Below the pieces are notes generated by a model. It was not told where the DNA came from and searched no databases. It was given only the letters and a program-made list of their open reading frames with translations. Of a stretch of 47,324 nt of DNA, positions 6,496-15,486 are shown piece by piece (the stretch's first letter is position 1; each line of letters begins with the position of its first letter). Source of the DNA: Clostridia bacterium (GTDB lineage Bacteria; Bacillota; Clostridia; Christensenellales; Aristaeellaceae). The position numbers and the translations under genes were made by a program. The stretch is from the NCBI GenBank assembly GCA_017512985.1, contig JAFWEJ010000016.1, positions 1 to 47,324 of the forward strand, given 5' to 3'.

Positions 6496-7824
6496 ATGAA
6501 CATCGAGTCGCTCTGGGAGCAGACCTGTGCCCTGCTTTCGCGGGACATGAACTACGTGTCCTATTCCACGTGGATAGACGGCAATATGGTCCCGGGCATC
6601 CTTGAAGACGACACGCTGTTTGTCACCGTAAAGATGGACCGCATGATCTCCATGATCAAGAACAAGTATTCTGACCTGATCGAAAAGTACCTGAGCGACG
6701 TGGCCGGCAGGCCAATGAAGATTGTGCTGCTCACCAAGGATGAGATGCAGGAAAAACTGTCGCGGGACAAAACCGATCATACTCCAGACGACAATGACCC
6801 TCATCTGAATCCAAAGTACACATTCGAGAGCTTTGTGGTCGGCAACGCCAACCGCTTCGCGCACGCCGCGGCGCTGGCTGTGGCTGAGAGCCCGGGCGAC
6901 GCATATAACCCGCTCTTCATCTACGGCGGTGTAGGCCTTGGGAAAACCCACCTGATGCAGGCAATCGGCCACTTTATCCATAAGGCGGATCCGACGAAAA
7001 AGATCCTGTATATGACCAGTGAGAGTTTTACCAATGAACTGATCAGCGCGATTCAGATGAAGACAACCTATGAATTCCGGGAAAAGATCCGGAAGGTTGA
7101 TGTGCTGATGGTGGACGATATCCAGTTCATTGCCGGACGGGAGAGTACCCAGCAGGAATTTTTCAATACCTTCAATGAACTGCATAACGACAACAAGCAG
7201 ATTATCCTGACCAGCGACAAACCGCCGAAAGACATCCCGAGGCTGGAAGAGAGGCTCAGCAGCCGTTTTGAATGGGGACTGGTGGCGGATATCCAGCGGC
7301 CGGATGTGGATACACGGGTGGCAATTCTGCGGGAAAAGACAACCCAGGAAGGCATCAGGATCCCGGACGAAGTGCTGCAGCTGATCGCGGGCAAGATCGA
7401 CAGCAATATCCGGGAACTGGAAGGCTGCCTGACGAGGCTGGTGGCTTATTCGAACCTGGTGAAGGAACCTATCACGATTGATCTGTGTGAACGCGCACTC
7501 CAGGAAGTCTTCAATACGGTCAAACGCAAACAGATCACAGCGGAACTGATTATGAACACCGTAAGCGATTACTACGGACAGACGCTGGAGGACATGACCG
7601 GACCGACCCGGAAACGGGAGATCACCGTGCCGCGGCAGATCGCCATGTACCTGACGCGTGAGATGACCGGCATGAGCCTGCCGCAGATCGGCAATGTGTT
7701 CGGCGGCAGGGACCATACGACGGTCCTTCACAGCTGCAAGACAGTGGAAGCAAACATGAAGGCAAATCCGGATATCCGGGCCGTGGTCGAGGACATCAAA
7801 ACCCTGGTCAGAAACGCCCAATAA
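6496..7824 (+). CDS. dnaA: Chromosomal replication initiator DnaA
   Basis: The 442-residue protein has the four DnaA domains: an N-terminal helical domain, a short linker (about residues 85-105), the AAA+ core with Walker A GGVGLGKTH and Walker B LMVDDIQF, and the C-terminal helix-turn-helix with the signature GGRDHTTVLHSCKTV. It melts oriC and loads the helicase. ATG at 6496 is chosen because ATGGAGA sits 9 nt upstream; the ATG at 6481 has no ribosome site. DnaA boxes lie directly upstream. Unusually, no dnaN, recF or gyrB follows; pheS is next after 117 nt. Confidence 0.97.
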   Translation: MNIESLWEQTCALLSRDMNYVSYSTWIDGNMVPGILEDDTLFVTVKMDRMISMIKNKYSDLIEKYLSDVAGRPMKIVLLTKDEMQEKLSRDKTDHTPDDNDPHLNPKYTFESFVVGNANRFAHAAALAVAESPGDAYNPLFIYGGVGLGKTHLMQAIGHFIHKADPTKKILYMTSESFTNELISAIQMKTTYEFREKIRKVDVLMVDDIQFIAGRESTQQEFFNTFNELHNDNKQIILTSDKPPKDIPRLEERLSSRFEWGLVADIQRPDVDTRVAILREKTTQEGIRIPDEVLQLIAGKIDSNIRELEGCLTRLVAYSNLVKEPITIDLCERALQEVFNTVKRKQITAELIMNTVSDYYGQTLEDMTGPTRKREITVPRQIAMYLTREMTGMSLPQIGNVFGGRDHTTVLHSCKTVEANMKANPDIRAVVEDIKTLVRNAQ

Positions 7825-7828
7825 ACAA

Positions 7829-7860
7829 TTGACAATTCATAATTCATAATTCATAATGCA
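7829..7860. repeat. AATTCATAATTC tandem repeat in dnaA-pheS spacer
   Basis: The spacer carries ATTCATA repeated three times in tandem, close in sequence to elements at 4564-4590 and 47184-47227. No clear terminator or promoter is seen between dnaA and pheS. Confidence 0.5.
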
Positions 7861-7941
7861 TAAATACGGTGAGCGGTGGCAAAAAGGCCCCGTTCACTGC
7901 TGTAATGCTGTTTATCATTACCGGATTTGGGAGTGGAATTT

Positions 7942-8964
7942 ATGGAGCAGAAGATCAAGGCACTGCGGGAACAGATGGAGCAGCGGATGGGCCAGATCGA
8001 CACGAAGGAAAGACTGGCTGCCTTCTGGCAGGATTTCCTGGGGAAGAAAGGTGCCGTGGCCGACCTGATGAAGGGCCTGGGCGCCGTCGCCAAGGAGGAC
8101 CGGCCCGCCATGGGCAAGGTGATCAACGAGTTCAAGGTGCTGGTGGAGGAGAAGTACCAGGACCTGAGCGCCAGGATGGATGAGCTGGAGCTTGCCGCCC
8201 GCAACCGCCGGGAACAGGTGGATATTACCCTGCCGGGGAAAGAGACGCCCCTGGGCGGACTGCATCCCCTGACGCTGGTGAAGAACGAAATGATCAACGT
8301 GTTTGCCGGAATGGGCTTCGAAATCTTCGAAGGGCCCGAGATCGAGGACGACGACCACAACTTCACACGGCTGAACGTGCCGAAGGATCATCCTTCCCGC
8401 GATATGCAGGATACTTTCTACCTGGAGAACGACCTGCTGCTCCGCACCCAGACCAGCGGCGGACAGATCCGCGTGATGGACATGGAAAAACCGCCGATCA
8501 AGGTGCTGGTGCCCGGACGGGTGTTCCGCTCCGACAGCGACGCGACCCATTCCCCGATGTTCCATCAGATGGAGGGGCTGGTCGTGGACAAGGGGATCAC
8601 ACTGTGCGACCTGCAGGGCATGCTGGACAAATTCGTACAGCAGATCTTTGACGCGGACGTGCGGACGCGCCTGCGGCCGAGTTATTTCCCGTTCACCGAA
8701 CCGAGCGTTGAGGTGGACGTGAGCTGCTTCGAATGCGGCGGAAAAGGATGCGGACTGTGCAAGCACACCGGATGGATCGAAGTGCTCGGCGGCGGCGTAG
8801 TGCATCCCCATGTGCTGGAAAACTGCGGGATCGATCCGAACGTGTATTCCGGCATTGCGTTCGGCATCGGCATTGAACGGATCACGATGCTGAAATACGG
8901 GATCAACAATATCGGCCTGCTGTTTGAGAACGATATGCGTTTCCTTGAACAGTTCAGAGAATAA
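7942..8964 (+). CDS. pheS: Phenylalanine-tRNA ligase alpha subunit
   Basis: The 340-residue protein joins Phe to tRNA-Phe as the catalytic half of the (alpha-beta)2 enzyme. It has an N-terminal coiled-coil (about 1-85) that binds tRNA, then the class II core with motif 2 around VLVPGRVFRSDSDATHSPMF and motif 3 in GIAFGIGIERITML. A Cys-rich loop (CFECGGKGCGLCKHTGW) is typical of many Gram-positive PheS proteins. ATG at 7942 follows GGGAG at 8 nt spacing; the in-frame TTG at 7927 lies before that site. It pairs with pheT 40 nt downstream. Confidence 0.97.
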   Translation: MEQKIKALREQMEQRMGQIDTKERLAAFWQDFLGKKGAVADLMKGLGAVAKEDRPAMGKVINEFKVLVEEKYQDLSARMDELELAARNRREQVDITLPGKETPLGGLHPLTLVKNEMINVFAGMGFEIFEGPEIEDDDHNFTRLNVPKDHPSRDMQDTFYLENDLLLRTQTSGGQIRVMDMEKPPIKVLVPGRVFRSDSDATHSPMFHQMEGLVVDKGITLCDLQGMLDKFVQQIFDADVRTRLRPSYFPFTEPSVEVDVSCFECGGKGCGLCKHTGWIEVLGGGVVHPHVLENCGIDPNVYSGIAFGIGIERITMLKYGINNIGLLFENDMRFLEQFRE

Positions 8965-9004
8965 TGAACGCTGAATAATTGATTGTTTACAGGGGTGAAT
9001 AGCG

Positions 9005-11413
9005 ATGAAAGTCCCGTACAGCTGGTTAAAGGAATATGTGGATATTGACATTTCCGCGGAGGAACTGGAAGAGAAACTGTTCGGCTGCGGATTCGAAGTG
9101 GAAGAGCTGATTGACCTGGGAAAGGAAGTCAGCCGCGTGGTCGTGGGCGAGGTGCTTTCCTGCGAACCGGTGGAGGGGACGCATCTGCAGATCTGCCAGG
9201 TGAACTGCGGATCCTGCGGCAACCCGATCCAGATCGTGACCGGCGCGCCGAATGTATATGCCGGCATGCATACGCCTGCAGCGCTGGACAATTCAACGCT
9301 GCCCGGCGGCGTGACCATCAAGGCGAAGCCCCTGAAGGGCATTCCGTCCGACGGTATGCTGTGCTCCGGCGAGGAACTGGGCCTGAACGACGACCTGTAT
9401 CCCGGCGCCGAAGTTTACGGACTGATGGACCTGCCGAAGGATACCGTTCCCGGAACGGATATCCGGGAGGTCGTCGGCATGAACGACTATATCTTTGACA
9501 TTTCCATTACGGCGAACCGGCCCGACTGCCAGAGCGTGCTGGGCATCGCCCGCGAGGTTGCTGCCGCGCTCGGCAAGGAACTGAAGATGCCCGCGACGGA
9601 TTATACCGCCAGCGATTATCAGTTCCCGGGACTGGATATTACCGTGGAAGCACCGGACCTGTGCCCCCGGTACCTGGGCCACGGCGTGAGGAACATCACC
9701 GTTGGGGAAAGCCCCCGGTGGATGAAGCGGCATCTTGCCCTTTGCGGACTGCGCAGCATTTCCAACGTGGTGGATATCACAAACTATGTGCTGCTGGAGA
9801 TCGGCCAGCCGATGCACGCTTTCGACATGGACCAACTGCAGGAACGGCGAATCATCGTGCGCCGGGCAAAAGACGGCGAGAAGATCCAGACGCTGGATGA
9901 GAAAGAATTCTCCCTGACGCCTGAAAACCTGGTAATCTGCGACGGCAACCGCCCTGTGGCGCTGGCCGGCATCATGGGCGGCCTGAACAGCGAGATCACC
10001 GAAAACACCACCCAGCTGCTGTTTGAAGCCGCAAAGTTCGCCCGGGACAACGTGCGGAAGACTTCCCGCGCCCTGGGGCAGAGCAGTGACTCTTCCGCCC
10101 GCTTTGAAAAGGGCATCAGCGAATACACCACGGAGCTTGGCATGGCCCGCGCCCTGCACCTGATCCAGGAACTCGGCTGCGGCGAAATCACGGCCAGCGC
10201 TTTTGACTGCAGCGCCGGCGCGCCCCGCGAAGGCAAGCGCTTTACAGCAAGCCTGCAGAAGATCAACGCGATCCTCGGCATTGAGGTGCCGGCGGAGGAT
10301 GTGCTCCGGATCCTGAAGAACCTGAACTTTGAGGTTGAGCGGAACGGGGACAGCCTGAACGTGACCGCTCCCCGGTACCGCGAGGATATCGAGGTCGGCG
10401 AGCCGGACCTGGCGGAAGAAGTGATCCGCGAATACGGGTACGACCATGTGAAACCGACCTTCCTGAAGGCCGCCATGGTCACCAGCGGCGGAAAGACGCC
10501 CGCGCAGCAGCGCCGGGAGCGGGTCTGCCGGATCCTGTGCGGACAGGGCTATCACGAAATCTGCACGCTGTCCTTCTATGCAGACAGCGACCTGGATTTC
10601 CTGCGCATTCCCGCGGATGCGCCGGAACGGAACGTGCTGCGCATCCGCAACCCGATTTCCGCGAACCTCGCGATCATGCGGCCGCTGCTTGCGCCGAGCC
10701 TGATGAACATTATTGTTGAGAACCTGAAGAAGGGCAACAACGAAGGCCGGATCTTCGAGATCAGCAATATCTATGTGCCCCGCGAAGGCGGAGAGCTTCC
10801 GGATGAACGGCCGCACCTGGGATTCGCGGCATTCGGCGACAGGGAGGATTTCTTCACCGTGAAGGGAACGGTCGAAGCGCTGGGCAAAGCGCTCGGACTG
10901 GTCTTTGACGTGGAACGCGCGACGGACGTCCCGTGGCTGCATCCGGGCATCGCAGCGTATATCCTGTGCGAAGGGGAGCGGATCGGCTGCTTCGGAAAGC
11001 TGGCCAATGAAGTGACCGGAGAACTGAAGCTGCACAAGGACGCCAAATCCAGCCACAAGATCTTCCTGGGCGAGATCGACTATGAAATCATGATGAGCCA
11101 TATGGCGGCGAGCTTCCGGTACCGCCCGCTGTCCGTTTACCCGGCGGCAGTCCGTGACCTTGCGCTGACCGTGGCGGAGGAAACGCCCTGCGGCGACCTG
11201 ATGCATGAGATCGCCCGCGCATGCCCGCGCGTCAGCGACGTGGAACTGTTCGACATCTACCGCGGGGAGCAGATCGGCGAAGGACGCAAGAGCATGGCCT
11301 TCAAGATCACTTTTGAACCGGAAGACAAGCCGCTGCAGCCGGAGGAAGTGGACAAATACATCAAGAAAATCCTCGGCAACCTGAAATTCAAACTCGGCGC
11401 TGAAATCCGGTGA
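9005..11413 (+). CDS. pheT: Phenylalanine-tRNA ligase beta subunit
   Basis: The 802-residue protein is of normal length for bacterial PheT. In order it shows the start MKVPYSWLKEYVDI, an EMAP/tRNA-binding OB fold (about 40-150), the B3/B4 editing domain, the B5 domain, the core domain that structurally mimics PheS, and a C-terminal ferredoxin-like anticodon-binding domain (about 710-802, with YRPLSVYPAAVRDLALTV). A GGGGTGAATAGCG ribosome site precedes the ATG. A hairpin terminator follows 38 nt after the stop. Confidence 0.97.
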   Translation: MKVPYSWLKEYVDIDISAEELEEKLFGCGFEVEELIDLGKEVSRVVVGEVLSCEPVEGTHLQICQVNCGSCGNPIQIVTGAPNVYAGMHTPAALDNSTLPGGVTIKAKPLKGIPSDGMLCSGEELGLNDDLYPGAEVYGLMDLPKDTVPGTDIREVVGMNDYIFDISITANRPDCQSVLGIAREVAAALGKELKMPATDYTASDYQFPGLDITVEAPDLCPRYLGHGVRNITVGESPRWMKRHLALCGLRSISNVVDITNYVLLEIGQPMHAFDMDQLQERRIIVRRAKDGEKIQTLDEKEFSLTPENLVICDGNRPVALAGIMGGLNSEITENTTQLLFEAAKFARDNVRKTSRALGQSSDSSARFEKGISEYTTELGMARALHLIQELGCGEITASAFDCSAGAPREGKRFTASLQKINAILGIEVPAEDVLRILKNLNFEVERNGDSLNVTAPRYREDIEVGEPDLAEEVIREYGYDHVKPTFLKAAMVTSGGKTPAQQRRERVCRILCGQGYHEICTLSFYADSDLDFLRIPADAPERNVLRIRNPISANLAIMRPLLAPSLMNIIVENLKKGNNEGRIFEISNIYVPREGGELPDERPHLGFAAFGDREDFFTVKGTVEALGKALGLVFDVERATDVPWLHPGIAAYILCEGERIGCFGKLANEVTGELKLHKDAKSSHKIFLGEIDYEIMMSHMAASFRYRPLSVYPAAVRDLALTVAEETPCGDLMHEIARACPRVSDVELFDIYRGEQIGEGRKSMAFKITFEPEDKPLQPEEVDKYIKKILGNLKFKLGAEIR

Positions 11414-11451
11414 AAAAAGCGCAACAACTGCATAATGTACAGACACATTTA

Positions 11452-11498
11452 CAGCAGGACAAGTACAGGAATTGTACTGTTCCTGCTGCTTTCATTTG
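11452..11498 (+). terminator. Terminator after pheT
   Basis: CAGCAGGA-CA-AGTACA (11452-11467) pairs with TGTACT-GT-TCCTGCTG (11473-11488), a 16-bp stem broken only by a 2x2 mismatch, with a GGAAT loop. The following CTTTCATTT is a modest U-tract. It separates pheST from the sugar-transport locus. Confidence 0.7.
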
Positions 11499-11527
11499 TT
11501 GACACCCCATGACCAAAACTGTATAAT
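11499..11527 (+). promoter_or_regulatory. Consensus sigma-A promoter of the sugar-transport locus
   Basis: TTGACA (11499-11504) and TATAAT (11522-11527) are both perfect consensus with a 17-bp spacer. It lies about 95 bp before the first gene. Such a strong basal promoter usually needs repression or acts on a highly expressed operon; no clear operator is visible next to it. Confidence 0.8.
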
Positions 11528-11622
11528 CTTACAGGTACTGTAATGGTATTATTGTTTTCCAATTTCACAGCCTTTTCAATTGATTCAACGGCTTTTAAGC
11601 GCCGCAAGTGGGAGATGAACAC

Positions 11623-14511
11623 ATGTCAAGAAAATGGCGGAACACTCTCATCGGTGTCCTTGCAGCTGTCCTTGTCATTGCCGGAATCACGCTGCTCAGC
11701 CGCAGCCCGGCCAATTACAGGGACAAATATGAAGGCACCGACCTGTCCACCGACGTCACCGGTATCGGCCGGAGCAACACGTACGAAGCCTATCTGGCGA
11801 AGTATACCGATCTGCCGGCTGCCACGGAGACAGTTGAAGTGGACCTGAAAGCCTTTGAAGGAAAAGGCGGAGAGGCCTGCGCGGAAGGCGTCATGACGGA
11901 GGAAGAATCCGAACTGACCTGGAAAGTCAATGTGCCGCAGGCCGGTTTATACAATGTCCGCCTGGAATACAAGACAACGGAGAGCCGCGGCGTAGACATT
12001 GAGCGTGAACTTGCGATCAACGGAGAAGTGCCGTTCTCCGGCGCCAGCACGCTCACTTTTACACGCCTGTGGACCGATAAGGAAGAAAGCCGTAAGGAAG
12101 ACAACCAGGGAAACCAGATCCGCCCGTCGCAGGAGGAGTATTTTGACAGGCAGAGCGCCTACTGCCGGGACGATATGGGTTACCGGACGGAACCCTATGC
12201 CTTTTATTTCGCGGAGGGGGAGAACGAACTGACCCTGCGTGCCGTGAACGAACCGGTGATCCTGTGCGGCATCATGCTGTCGCCGATCAACCATTATCCG
12301 ACCTATGAGGAATACACCGCCGCGCAGCCGGAGGACCCGAAGAGCGAGGACGCCCGGAATTACGAACTGAAGATCCAGGGGGAAGACGCCCGGCTGCGCA
12401 GCGCGCCGAGCCTCTTCGCCCGATACGACCGCAGTTCCTCCCAGACGGAGCCGTATTCCGTGACCAAGACGCTCCTGAACTATATCGGCGGCGATCCCTG
12501 GACACATCCGGGAGAATGGATCCAATGGGACTTCGAAGTTCCGGCAGACGGATACTACAACATCTCCATCAAAGCGCGCCAGATGTACCAGCGCGGCGCG
12601 CTGTCCGCACGGACGGTCTATATTGACGGGGAAGTGCCTTTTTCCGACCTGGAAGCCGTGACATTCGCCTATAACACCAGCTGGGAAATGCGCACCCTGA
12701 GCGACGGCGAAGGGAATCCGTTCCGCTTCTGGCTGAAAGAAGGCAGCCATACCATCCGGCTGGAAGTGACCCTGGGAGAGATGGGGCCGATCCTGAAAGA
12801 AGTGGAGGACAGCATCTTCCGGCTAAACCAGATCTACCGGAAACTGCTGGTGCTGACGGGCATCAATCCTGACCGCTTCCGCGACTACAAGCTTGCGCAG
12901 GTTTATCCGGAAGCCATCGAGGCGATGGACCTGGAAAGCAAACGGCTGTACAGGATCGTGGACGAAATGGTCGCGACCACCGGGGAGAAGAGCGACCGCA
13001 TCGCCGCCGCCCAGACGCTTGCCAGGCAGCTGGAACTGTTTGTGGAACAGAACGAACGGATTACCGAATCCTTTACAAACTTCAAAGACAATATCACCTC
13101 CCTCGGCACAGCCATGCAAAATATGTCCGAGAGCAAACTGGACGTGGACCTGATCATGGTTACCGGCGAGAATGTCAAGGTTTCTCCCGTGCATGAAAAC
13201 ATCTTCCAGAGCATCGGCCACGAGATCCGCAGCTGCGCAAGCTCCTATTTTGTGGACTACAACACGCTGGGCGACAAATACGAGGATACGGACGACGTGC
13301 TGCAGGTGTGGATCACCACCGGCCGCGACCAGAGCACCGTGCTGAAAACGATGGTGGACAATACGTTTACCGAAGAGAAAGGCATCAAGGTGAACGTGAA
13401 ACTGGTGCAGGCGGACGCGCTCCTGCCCGCTGTGGTTGCCGGCAACGGACCGGACGTGGTGCTGACCGTCGACGGGTGGTTCGCCGTGAACTACGCCATG
13501 CGCCACGCCGTGGAGGACCTGACCCAGTTTGAGGACTTTGACGAGGTTGCAGCACAATTCTACGACAGCATCCTGTATCCCCTGACCTATAACGACAGCA
13601 AGCATAAGGGCGTCTACGGGCTGCCGGAGACGCAGAATTTCCCGCTGCTGTTTTACCGCACCGACGTTATGGAGGAACTGGGGCTGAAGGTTCCGGAAAC
13701 ATGGGACGAACTGATTGCCGAGCTGCCCACCATCCAGGGCAACAGCCTGACGGTGGGCGTCAGCTTCCCGGATATCGGCGCGTCGGACATTTCGATCCTG
13801 GGATCGATGATTTACCAGAACGGCGGGTATATCTATGACGACGACGCCAAAAAGACGCTGGTTGACAGCGAGGCGGGCGTCGCGGCGTTCAAACTCTATA
13901 CGAGCCTTTATAACGATTACGGCATGCCGGTCGTGTTTGACTTTGCCAGCCGTTTCCGTTCCGGGGAAATGCCGCTGGGCGTCGCCTATTACAACGTATA
14001 CAACACGCTGATGGTTTCCGCTCCGGAAATCCGCGGCCTGTGGGATTTCACCCTGTTCCCCGGCACGCTGCAGGAGGACGGCACCATTGATCACACAGCC
14101 CAGACGAACGGCCAGTGCTGCATGATGATCGCCACGGACAACGAGGCAGTGAAGAAAAAAGCCTGGGAGTTCATGAAATGGTGGACCAGCACGGAGACGC
14201 AGGCCCAGTTCGGCCGGGAAATGGAGAGCATCCTCGGCTCCTCGGCCCGGTACAATACGGCGAACAAGGCCGCTTTGGAGAAACTCGCCTGGTCCAGGAA
14301 ACAGCTGGATATCCTCGAGGAACAGATGTCCCATACAAGGGGCTTCCCGGAAATCGCGGGCGGTTATTCCACGACGCGCCATCTTACCAACGCCATGCGC
14401 AGGGTCATCAACACCAAGGAGGACCAGCGCGAGACGCTGCTGAACTACGCGCGGACCATCAACGAAGAGATCAGGATCAAACGCAGGGAATTCAACCTGC
14501 CGGTTGACTGA
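11623..14511 (+). CDS. Large membrane-tethered extracellular solute-binding protein
   Basis: This 962-residue protein is about twice the length of a normal sugar-binding protein. It starts with a membrane anchor (about residues 7-26) without a lipobox. Two beta-sandwich regions follow (about 60-230 and 255-395), each containing a NGEVPFS or DGEVPFS turn and resembling galactose-binding-like carbohydrate-binding folds. Next is a helical linker (about 405-550), then a family 1 solute-binding domain (about 585-950; VWITTGRDQSTVL, GPDVVLTVDGWF, PETWDELI). It probably delivers an oligosaccharide to the permeases that follow. GTG 11608 is rejected because GGGAG sits 8 nt before ATG 11623. Confidence 0.8.
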   Translation: MSRKWRNTLIGVLAAVLVIAGITLLSRSPANYRDKYEGTDLSTDVTGIGRSNTYEAYLAKYTDLPAATETVEVDLKAFEGKGGEACAEGVMTEEESELTWKVNVPQAGLYNVRLEYKTTESRGVDIERELAINGEVPFSGASTLTFTRLWTDKEESRKEDNQGNQIRPSQEEYFDRQSAYCRDDMGYRTEPYAFYFAEGENELTLRAVNEPVILCGIMLSPINHYPTYEEYTAAQPEDPKSEDARNYELKIQGEDARLRSAPSLFARYDRSSSQTEPYSVTKTLLNYIGGDPWTHPGEWIQWDFEVPADGYYNISIKARQMYQRGALSARTVYIDGEVPFSDLEAVTFAYNTSWEMRTLSDGEGNPFRFWLKEGSHTIRLEVTLGEMGPILKEVEDSIFRLNQIYRKLLVLTGINPDRFRDYKLAQVYPEAIEAMDLESKRLYRIVDEMVATTGEKSDRIAAAQTLARQLELFVEQNERITESFTNFKDNITSLGTAMQNMSESKLDVDLIMVTGENVKVSPVHENIFQSIGHEIRSCASSYFVDYNTLGDKYEDTDDVLQVWITTGRDQSTVLKTMVDNTFTEEKGIKVNVKLVQADALLPAVVAGNGPDVVLTVDGWFAVNYAMRHAVEDLTQFEDFDEVAAQFYDSILYPLTYNDSKHKGVYGLPETQNFPLLFYRTDVMEELGLKVPETWDELIAELPTIQGNSLTVGVSFPDIGASDISILGSMIYQNGGYIYDDDAKKTLVDSEAGVAAFKLYTSLYNDYGMPVVFDFASRFRSGEMPLGVAYYNVYNTLMVSAPEIRGLWDFTLFPGTLQEDGTIDHTAQTNGQCCMMIATDNEAVKKKAWEFMKWWTSTETQAQFGREMESILGSSARYNTANKAALEKLAWSRKQLDILEEQMSHTRGFPEIAGGYSTTRHLTNAMRRVINTKEDQRETLLNYARTINEEIRIKRREFNLPVD

Positions 14512-14534
14512 ACAGGAAAGGAGGAAGAACAAGC

Positions 14535-15485
14535 ATGCAGTCATCACAGTCCTTCGTCAGCAGATACCTGACCATGAAGCGGGAGAAAATGGCTCACAGC
14601 TGGACGCTGGCCAAGCGGAACAAGGGATGCTACCTGTTCCTGGCACCGTACGCGATCCTGTTTTTCACCTTCATGATCCTGCCGATCGCCACATCGATTG
14701 TTCTCAGCTTTACATACTACAACATTCTGGAGCCTCCCCGGTTCATCGGCCTGCAGAACTACATCAACCTGATCCTTCAGGACGAAGTGTTCCTGACATC
14801 GATCAAGAACACCCTCGTGATTGCCGTGATCGTCGGACCGGTGGGATATATCCTGTCTTTCCTGTTTGCCTGGTTCATCAACGAACTGCCGAAATGGCTG
14901 CGGGCGATTGCGGTCGTGATCTTTTACGCGCCGTCCATCGCGGGAGCGGCGGCGGTTTCCATATTCACCGTACTTTTCCGTGGCGACGCCTACGGATGGT
15001 TCAACTCCATCCTGATGGAACTGGGAATTATCCAGGCTCCGTATCTTTGGCTGACCGATCCGCGCTATATGATGACCATCGTAATCATCATCAGCCTGTG
15101 GATGAGCATGGGCACCGGCTTCCTGAGCTTTGTGGCCGGTTTCCAGGGCATTGACCGCAGCATGTATGAAGCCGGTTATGTGGACGGCGTCCGCAACCGC
15201 TGGCAGGAACTGTACCATATCACCCTGCCGAGCATGAAGCCGATGCTGCTGTTCGGCGCGGTCATGAGCATCACTTCCTCCTTCAACGTCAGCGACGTTC
15301 CGCGGGCGCTGTGCGGATTCCCCTCCACGGATTACGCGGTCCGCACGGTGGTTACCCACCTGTTTGACTACGGTTTCGTCCGGTTTGAAATGGGTTATGC
15401 GAGCGCGGTTGCAGCCATTCTGTTCCTGGTCATGATCCTGAGCAAGAAAGCAGTCGGCGCGCTGCTGGGAAGGTTGGGTGCATGA
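14535..15485 (+). CDS. Sugar ABC transporter permease (MalF-type), pair 1
   Basis: The 316-residue protein has six membrane segments and the inner-membrane permease EAA loop (YEAGYVDGVRNRWQELYHITLP), the site that contacts the ATPase. With the next permease it forms the channel of a CUT1-type importer. It starts 23 nt after the large binding protein behind AAAGGAGGAAG, and its stop overlaps the start region of the next gene. No ATPase is encoded nearby, so a shared MsmK-type ATPase elsewhere is likely. Confidence 0.9.
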   Translation: MQSSQSFVSRYLTMKREKMAHSWTLAKRNKGCYLFLAPYAILFFTFMILPIATSIVLSFTYYNILEPPRFIGLQNYINLILQDEVFLTSIKNTLVIAVIVGPVGYILSFLFAWFINELPKWLRAIAVVIFYAPSIAGAAAVSIFTVLFRGDAYGWFNSILMELGIIQAPYLWLTDPRYMMTIVIIISLWMSMGTGFLSFVAGFQGIDRSMYEAGYVDGVRNRWQELYHITLPSMKPMLLFGAVMSITSSFNVSDVPRALCGFPSTDYAVRTVVTHLFDYGFVRFEMGYASAVAAILFLVMILSKKAVGALLGRLGA

Positions 15486-15486
15486 T

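Noticed and set aside
7825-7941. T-box leader before pheS
   Set aside because: Only 117 nt, no T-box motif and no antiterminator stem seen.
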